DNA of 64,000 nt from Clarireedia homoeocarpa (lineage: Eukaryota > Ascomycota > Leotiomycetes > Helotiales > Rutstroemiaceae). The notes under the pieces are model-generated. The model had not been told where the DNA came from and ran no database searches. It was given only the letters and a program-made list of their open reading frames with translations. The position numbers and the translations under genes were made by a program. Where the stretch lies: positions 1,308,363 through 1,372,362 of the forward strand of contig LNKV01000003.1 in the NCBI GenBank assembly GCA_001465935.1. Reading direction: 5' to 3'. Positions 56,960-64,000 of the stretch are shown one piece after another; position 1 is the stretch's first letter; the number at the start of each line of letters is the position of its first letter.

Positions 56960-57543
56960 TCATGCCCCTCTACCCCTCCCTCGGCCTCGCCCACCTCTAC
57001 CGCCACCGCGACCTGCCCTATCACCACGGTCACCTCTTCCACCTCCGCGACCTCGGTATCCCCCCTGCTGACCCTGTTGTTGATCCTTAACCAAGTCGAT
57101 GATTTCATCTGGCATCCGGAGGTATTTAATCTGCTACTGTGTTAGAGCCCACGCTTCTCAAGTGCTTCCACAATGCCACGTACATTGTTTCCTTTTACGT
57201 AGACTTCGGGTAACCTCACGAACTTGTCGCCCTCCTAAAATCGCAATATTAGCCAAAAGCGCATTTCATAGCAACCCGCAACGAGTGGCACTGGTGGGAG
57301 CAAGCATACCGGACTTGTTTGCACGACTTCCCTCAAGGTCAGATTCATCCAGGTGTCGCATGCGACCAGATGGCCGTTCAGAGTTTCGCCATCCTTGAGT
57401 TCCACCAACATTGGGTGGCCTTGCGCCGCCGTAAGAAGGCCGAGAGGGAGCTGCAGACATTCTGATCAGTATATGAATCATGCGCGCAAGATTTCGTAGA
57501 GCAGAGGACACAACGGGAAAATAAAATGGCTACATACAACCAT
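56960..57543 (-). CDS. LSM4: U6 snRNA-associated Sm-like protein LSM4
   Basis: Four exons are required: 57543-57538 (only ATGGTT), 57450-57310, 57234-57184 and 57130-56960, with introns of 87, 75 and 53 nt. The product is 122 residues: MVLPLGLLTAAQGHPMLVEL opens the Sm1 motif (LKDGETLNGHLVACDTWMNL), Sm2 includes VYVKGNNIKYLRMPDE, and the tail is RGG-rich (GYRGRGGGRGDRG and repeats). Size and layout match fungal LSM4. Known role: subunit of the Lsm1-7 (mRNA decay, P-bodies) and Lsm2-8 (U6 snRNP) rings. Because the first exon is two codons long, the gene is easily missed by ORF-based annotation; no long ORF corresponds to it. Confidence 0.93.
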
Positions 57544-58276
57544 GTTGACGAGGGGTAGGTGGTGTTGTTATTTATTATGACGAGCCCTAGAATTGTTCAC
57601 AGCAGCTAGTAATTTGATATCGAATGGTTAGTTGTGCTCTAGCGGCTTCCGTAGTCGTCAAGCGGCCGTTCCGATTTTAGCCATGGATTTCCCGGGCTCG
57701 GGGTCTCGGGCTCGGGTAACAGGCACGCTAAGGCTTGAAACAATTTGCTACCCACGTTATCCATCTTCTTTTCTCTCCACCCATCACCAAATGGCTTCCA
57801 GATAATGTTTGTCTCTGCGCAGCTTATGTTGCGTCTACAAAGAGGACGGTCAAGTCAGTTCTTATTCTTATTGTCACAGAAGGCCAAGGTTTGTTGCTTT
57901 CCATCAATGATGTGCCGTAAGCGCAATATCAACGCTTCAATGCTTAAGCGGCGCTTGGTCCCTATCGAGGGGCTGACGACGCGTAAGGGTGATTGATTCA
58001 GGTTAGCTTCATCATTGAAGGCTGCGCAATCCCAAGGGGACTCGTAAGTCATATTTCAGTGGGTGGGTGGGAGATCATGAATGATAATATGATCTTAATT
58101 TCCTCTTTCTGCCTTTTGAGGCCGTGAATTTTCTTCTTCTATTGTTTCCTTGTTGCGTTGTGTAGGTACTATCGAGCCAGCAGTCTGATACTGCGGTAGC
58201 ACCGTTTCTCTTATATTTTCATTCAAACATATTTCTTAATAATTACCTGCCATTGAATTGCGCTCTTTTATACACC
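57544..58276. promoter_or_regulatory. Divergent promoter region, LSM4 / His-Pro-rich membrane protein
   Basis: 733 bp between opposite starts. Repeated GGGCTCGGG-like blocks occur near 57691-57715. The ORFs 57735-57996 overlap in different frames and are not supported. Confidence 0.4.
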
Positions 58277-60505
58277 ATGCGGGGCCTTTTGAAGGCATTT
58301 CTACTCGCTCCTGCAGTGGTGTCAGCTTTCCTATTGTCGCCAGATCAGATAGCTGATACAGATGCCGAGCTCGAACAGATTGATACTGGACATCCCGGTA
58401 AGCGCAACAATAGTCATGTCTACCTACCACACGTCTAATTCCGACTTCTAGATACTCATGCCCTGGCATACCTTCATCTCGATATCGGCCAAGACTCGAA
58501 ATCACCTGAGAATGGAATGAATCAACCACTACGCTTGCGTCTCGATGTACTTCCATCGGACCAACCTTGTGGCTTTGGGAACCTTACTCTTGATGGTCAG
58601 TTTTTGCCCCAAGGTCTTGACGCAGACACTCTGGTGTCCTCAGGAAAGGGTTCGGTCTTAACATCGACCAAAAACGTCATTGTCGGATCTTGGACATTCA
58701 ATTGCATTGTCGTCAATGGCAAACCCTATGGACAACTCCTGCAATTTGTAGTTGATTTTGTGGATGGAAAATCGGCCGAAGATAATGGGTTCTCTGTCCT
58801 GTTTAAGCAGACCGGAAAAACTGAAATCATAAATATCGAAACCCAGCCATTCACCACTGCACATATTGTTGCCAACCACTTTCCCGAAGATCATGGTGCG
58901 AAGGGCCATCATCAAAAAGACGGAGACTCCATGAACGAACATAAGGGCTTTGAAGGACATCATTTGGATCATTCAGATGTCCAAGGACCCCAGAGACATT
59001 TTAATGTCCATCAAGAGATTCATGAGCTCAGGTACATGGAGGCTCAACTAGAGGAATTGAAGTGGCTGATTCATAAGAAAAAGCATGCAATCCGCAGGTT
59101 TGCTCATGATAGTATGGATGGTGGCATCATGGACTGTGATAGTCTTCGGTGTGTTGCGCGCAAAACATACGACAATGCTCGTGGAGCAGCTTCGAAAATC
59201 TATGGAAAGATCACTGGCGACGATACAGAATTTGACAACTTCTTTGACTCTCATCCCAGAACACAAGAAGGAAGGGAGATGGATAAAAAACCGGGGAAGG
59301 GTTACCATGAAAGACCTGACAATCACACTTCTCATGATCACACCAAGAAAAACCATACCTTGTCACACTCGCATCACCATGAAAAGCGCCCAATCCTTCC
59401 CATCTGCCACTACCCTCCACCTTTCCCTGGCCCTCATCCACATGGACATGGCCCTCCACCACCACATATGCCTCCGCCAGAGTTTGCGCATGGTAGACGC
59501 CCTCCAATGCCGCCGCCACATCACGGTGATCGAGGTTCTGCACCTTGGGACCATGACTCTAGGCCCCATCACAATGGTCCTTTCGGTGGGCACTGGGACC
59601 TTGATGAAGAACTTGAAGACAATCAGGAGGAAGTGAGACCGGCGTCCCACGATGATAAGCCATACCAACTTGATATGCCTGACAAGCCAGATCATCCCCA
59701 CGGCCCACCTCCTTTTGACAAGCCATTCTATGGACCACCACATGGTTCCAATGGCGCGGAGCCTGAACATGACGGTCCCACATTCGATGAGCCTCCACCA
59801 TTCCATGATGGTCCTCCACCATTCCATAATGGTCCTCACGATGACCCGCCAGGATTCTCAGGCAACCATGGTCCACCCCCATACCATGACCCTGGACAAT
59901 TTCTCCATGTTATTAAGTTCGTTGTAATCGGATTCCTCTTTGCGATTCTCATAACCACGATCTGTCGCCGTACCTGCAACCCAAAGAAACGCACAGCAAG
60001 ACAGGCTCGTCGCGAAGAGCGTCATCGAAAACGCGCCTATCGACGTGCTGCGAGCCGCTACGCCCTCAGCACCTGGTGGGCAAGACTTACAAGCAGTGGT
60101 GATAATTACGACGACGACGAGGAAAAACGCGAAGCCCTTCTAGATGATATCGACTCTGATTCGGAATCAACCATGTCAGATGATATTACAACGTTCCAGA
60201 ATGCAGCAAACGTCGTCAGTGATATGGTCGCTGCCGAAGAAGGCCGTTCTGTGTCATCAGTACAGATGCAGCAACATCCAATTGCTACCGAAACTAGACA
60301 AATGGATTCTGTGATTGAGGGTTATGCAAGTGACGCTGAAGAAGAAGTCTTGCCTGCGTATGAGGACAATGATAATGATGGGAGTGAGGCTAGCAGCTTC
60401 GTGGCGGACGGTTTCAGGTACACACCAGGAAGTAGCGATTACAGTCCCAGTCATTCGGCAAGCGGGAGTGTAAGTGATATTTCGGGTAAAGACTCTAAGC
60501 AGTAG
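58277..60505 (+). CDS. Single-pass membrane protein with His/Pro-rich ectodomain
   Basis: Two exons (58277-58397, 58452-60505; intron 54 nt) give 724 residues. MRGLLKAFLLAPAVVSAF is a signal peptide. Residues about 45-190 look folded, with conserved-type strands (QPCGFGNLTLDG, VGSWTFNCIVVNG) and cysteines. From about 190 to 525 the chain is dominated by His, Pro, Gly and Asp, with repeats such as PPPFHDGPPPFHNGPHDDPP and GHGPPPPHMPPP. A transmembrane helix lies near 529-548 (FVVIGFLFAILITTICRRTC), with a basic stop-transfer sequence (KKRTARQARREERHRKR) and an acidic Ser-rich cytosolic tail ending near EEEVLPAYED. Family not recognised. The His richness suggests metal binding, which is inference. 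Confidence 0.82.
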
Positions 60506-61023
60506 ATTTAGGGTGGTTGAGCGTTGTAGATGCCCGAAGGGGCGAAATAATACATCTTCATAGATATCACATTCACTATATTTTCTTTGTTTTTTGTATC
60601 AAATCATTAGCTACCTACCCACCAATACATTTTCCTACCATGGTCTTCTCTTTTCTTGTAGCTTTCTTTGAAAAAAACTTGTAAATTGAACACCGAATCA
60701 TCACAATTTACCCCACAGTAATATAAGTAGAGGAGGCCAGAACCCACTCCATCAAACACAGCCACATTCTCGACCCCCAACTTCAGAAACTGACGTCATT
60801 GGTTCCTGCTCTGTACTCCCACAACATTGTGAACATTGCAGACGCCGCCAAGTTTCCAACCTGGTGAACAACCAGCTCGACATCAAACGCCTACTTAATA
60901 ACATGATTCAATAAAAATCCCCTTTATTAGTTCGCATCTAGCCGTCCAACCAAACCATGAATCTCACACACCAAATTCGATAATCATACCACCTACAACT
61001 GTCTCACAAAATTCACAACAAAC
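60506..61023. other. Intergenic, promoter of the PTEN-like gene
   Basis: 518 bp. The last 100 bp before the start is C/A-rich, as in many fungal leaders. No ORF supported. Confidence 0.5.
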
Positions 61024-62828
61024 ATGGCGTCCATCCTCCGCCAAATCGTCGCCGGTCCCCGCTCTCGACACCCCGAAGCAGGCCTTGATTTATGCTATGT
61101 GACGCCCAATCTCATCGCGACGTCCGGCCCCAGCGGCACATACCCTCAACGCGCGTATCGCAACCCTTTGGATCAGCTCGTCGAATACCTCGACTACAAA
61201 CATGGCAAGGAAGGCTGGATGATATGGGAGTTCCGCGCCGAAGGCACAGGGTACCCCGACAAAGAAGTGCGCGGCAGAGTCAAACACTGGCCATGGCCAG
61301 ATCACCATCCGCCGCCATTTAAGCTGGTGCCGGGTATCGTGGGAGGCATGAAGAATTGGCTGGAAGGCGGGGAGGATCGAGTGGTTGTGGTTCATTGTAA
61401 GGCCGGGAAGGGGAGGAGCGGCACCATGGCGTGTAGTTATTTGATTGCAGAGTGCGGATGGAAAGCATCAGAGGCGTTGGCGCGGTTCACTGAGAGGAGA
61501 ATGAGGCCGGGCTTTGGACAGGGTGTTTCGATTCCGAGTCAGTTGCGGTGGATTGGGTACGTGGATCGCTGGGCAAAGGCTGGGAAACAATATGTGGATA
61601 GGCAGATTGAGATTATGGAGGTGCATGTCTGGGGACTGCGAGACGGCGTTAAGGTGCAGGTTGAAGGTTACGTTGATGAGGGCAAAACGATCAAGTTGTT
61701 CCACGTCTTCACCAAGAAGGAGCGTGTTACAGTAGAAGGCAACACCCCCGGTGGCGGCGGCATCAAAAACATGTTATCGGACATGGCAGGATTCCAAAAT
61801 CAGGGCAAAGTCGCAACATCGAAAAGCGCTACCGAAATGGACGAGAGCAAAAGCCAGCCCAACAAGCCACAACTCATCTCCTCCAAAACCGCTGAACAAA
61901 ACTCAAGCGGCAGTTCGGACACAGGATCTGAAGCTGGTGGCGGCGCGGTGATATTTAAGCCCGCATCTCGAGTTATCCTCCCGACAAGCGATGTCAATAT
62001 TGATTTCGAGCGCAGGAATAAAGCATCCATGGGTTGGACTATGGTTACAGCCGTGGCACATGTTTGGTTCAATGCCTTCTTTGAAGGCAATGGTCCAGAG
62101 AATGGAGGCAAGCCGGATGATAGCGGGATCTTTGAGATTGATTGGGATAAGATGGACGGGATTAAAGGATCGAGTCGGAAAGGCACACGTGCATTAGATC
62201 GCTTAGCAGTGGTTTGGAAAGCGTACGACGGGCAAGGACGTCGAGAGAGCGTGTTCAAGGAGCCGGGGGTTAACTCCCCGGTGCCGGAGGTTGAAGCGGC
62301 GGATTGGAAAGGTGGAAATAAAGTTGAGCCAGAGGGGGCGAAGGCGGAGAGGGATTTAGGATTGAGGACAGCGAGTCCGGCATGTGAGGGGTTGAGTAAG
62401 GCGAGTAGTATTGTGGAGGCGACTCAGGAGGATATAGATGAGGGAATTGATCAGGGGATTAAAGGGGAGGTAGAGGAGGGGTTCAATGTTCAGGGTTTAC
62501 CGGGGCCGAAAGATGATTTGCCGGCTCCGACACTAGAGCAGATTAACAAAGGCCTGGATACGGCGACTGCGACTACGATGAATGATGATGTGGAGGGGTA
62601 AGCATATTCAACATTTCAATTGTCACATAGATTTAACAATACTAACACAGTCCTTACAGATCCGTACAAACCCAACAAAACAATCTAGCAGAACTCCACC
62701 AAGCTGGAGTCACTTCCTCGATCCCAACATCAGATCTACCCGACGGCGTGCCGGAAGACCAAATGAAAACGGCGAAGGCTCATGGGCTGGGCCACCTACA
62801 GTCTACAAACCATACTCTGGATTCTTAA
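61024..62828 (+). CDS. PTEN-type phosphoinositide phosphatase
   Basis: Two exons (61024-62597, 62660-62828; intron 62 nt with CTAAC branch) give 580 residues. The N-terminal phosphatase domain has the PTEN arrangement: YVTPNLIATSGPSGTY at 25-40, the general-acid loop HWPWPDHHPPP with D93, and the P-loop VVHCKAGKGRSGTMACSYL with C125 and R131. The two lysines in the P-loop are the PTEN signature for PIP3 specificity. A C2-like region follows (VEGYVDEGKTIKLFHVF and later FERRNKASMGWTM). The C-terminal 150 residues are acidic and probably disordered. Expected role: removal of the 3-phosphate from PIP3-like lipids at membranes. Fungal Tep1-type proteins are the nearest comparison. Confidence 0.93.
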
Positions 62829-63570
62829 TTTAATTTTGTTAGCTTAGTCGTGCTCAGTGGTGGTAGAGACAGTCCCGAAGCGAGAAATTGAAGTAGTCAT
62901 ACCTTGTGTTCTAGTAAAGCAAGGCGTTGGGGAAATATATACATGCATGGCTTGATGGTAGAGAGAAAGAATATACTGCGTTGATTTACTACGAATGTCC
63001 TAGGCGACTTTCAAATATCTTTTTTCGCAAGTGACGTGAATGACTGTCTGTTTTGTGCGTGTTTTATTTATGCTAGTATGGTGCTACAAGCATTAAGCAT
63101 CAGCACCGGCACCCAGGAAGATGGAAAAGCCGGGTCAGCTCTCCTTCGCCTGGCAAGCAAAGACAAAGTACGCATTTGCTGTTTCCTTATTTGAATGGTT
63201 CTTTTATGTCTGCTTGTTCAAGTGGCATTACGACATTGAAGACTCCTACACTTGCTCGCATGTAGATATCACCTGATCATACATTTGTCCAATTACCAAA
63301 CTTCTTCAAATTGCAGCCGTTGTTGAGATTGTTCTTTCCCTAATTCCATGCTGAAAGTGAAGAGCTGGGCCGGTCTTGCTGTAGTAGGAGTTGGTACCTT
63401 AATTTATTCTTGGCTACTACATGAACGTTATATTTATTATATATGAATTCCACCTTACTCTGTGGACTTTCGTTTCTTGATAAACATTGCATCCTAAAGT
63501 CTCGTAATTGATATCTTTTTGTCGGCTTTCTCTATACTATCAACATTTTTTCAATCTTTATACGTCCGCG
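62829..63570. other. Intergenic, 740 bp
   Basis: AT-rich 3' flank of the phosphatase and possible promoter for the small ORF beyond. Nothing else identified. Confidence 0.45.
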
Positions 63571-63813
63571 ATGAACTTCTTGAAGGCTCCAGAAGGCAAG
63601 TGCCTCGCATCCAAGAAGGCTGGCCTCTTGAATAAAATCATCAATAATAAGAAGCTCATAGAGAAGATCGATGCCAGTGTAGAAGACTCAATCTTTTATG
63701 ATCATGGTGCAAAAAATTCAAGAATGAGGAGACAGATAGCGAGAGAAGAATTCGACCACGTCGTAGACAAACCAGATCTGGAATATGAAAGACTTCGAAT
63801 AAGACTTGTTTGA
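63571..63813 (+). CDS. Small hypothetical protein
   Basis: An 80-residue frame from the ATG at 63571 (MNFLKAPEGKCLASKKAGLL) to TGA at 63811-63813. The composition is charged and helical (NKKLIEKIDASVEDS, RRQIAREEFDHV), unlike the shadow frames around it, and there is a pyrimidine-rich leader. No signal peptide and no known domain. It may be a complete small gene or the first exon of a longer gene that runs beyond the window. Confidence 0.4.
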   Translation: MNFLKAPEGKCLASKKAGLLNKIINNKKLIEKIDASVEDSIFYDHGAKNSRMRRQIAREEFDHVVDKPDLEYERLRIRLV

Positions 63814-64000
63814 CAGGGGCATTGAAACTTATCATCCTACAAAGGAAAGATATTCAGATTACACAATTTCGGAAATTATTATGAATAGTGGTCTGGCGTT
63901 CCTCCATGACTAGGAGAAATCAAAAGTTGGAGTGTTACAACAGAAGATGGATTATACTGCTAGGCCTTACAGGTAGTTCCGAATTTCATCCAGATCTTTC

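Noticed and set aside
59211..59882. Long minus-strand ORFs inside the His/Pro-rich gene
   Set aside because: They are mirror frames of the repetitive CCA/CAT-rich coding sequence of the plus-strand gene.

Overview
The window reads as nuclear chromosome of a filamentous ascomycete (Pezizomycotina; the leotiomycete group is a plausible but unproven guess). The evidence is short introns of about 45-130 nt with GTRNGT donors and CTRAC-like branch sites, Zn2Cys6 regulators, a HET-domain gene, a SIT-type siderophore transporter, a secreted GH3 beta-glucosidase and the fungal forms of housekeeping genes. No bacterial operons, CRISPR arrays or rRNA were seen. Gene models below were spliced by hand, by matching exon phases and conserved protein segments.

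Layout. 1-4.3 kb is gene-poor: one intron-containing tRNA-Met(CAT), a GC-rich inverted repeat, a degenerate tandem array and a probable gene remnant. 4.3-19 kb is a dense housekeeping block: a Drn1/CWF19L1-type CwfJ protein (-) divergent from the 2,637-residue ribosome-biogenesis protein UTP20 (+), then ZIM17 (-) divergent from cullin CUL3 (+). 19.5-31 kb is an acquisition-type block: siderophore transporter (-) with an SreA-like site upstream, amidase (-) with a non-AG splice acceptor, Zn2Cys6 regulator (-) and a divergent S33 peptidase (+). 31.7-39 kb holds a TLDc-like protein (-), a small secreted protein with a possible His/Cys pair (+) and the beta-glucosidase (-, eight exons). 39.7-43.4 kb holds a coiled-coil protein, an unrecognised five-exon gene and a broken gene (all -).

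43.9-57.5 kb carries mitochondrial QRI7 (-) divergent from a DUF3292-like membrane protein (+), a HET-domain protein (-) divergent from an SDR-like protein (+), an intergenic run of 43 T, a protein with a C-terminal Zn2Cys6 motif (+), a PPR protein (-) and LSM4 (-). 57.5-64 kb carries a His/Pro-rich single-pass membrane protein (+), a PTEN-type phosphatase (+) and a small hypothetical ORF (+).

Taken together this is a conserved RNA-processing, ribosome, ubiquitin and mitochondrial core with accessory nutrient-acquisition and self-recognition genes between. Points most worth a second look: very small exons (6, 14 and 24 nt), the GT...GG amidase intron, the secreted His/Cys protein, the His/Pro-rich surface protein, the C-terminal zinc cluster and two unrecognised broken gene regions. 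I found no clear sign of a wholly new multi-gene system.
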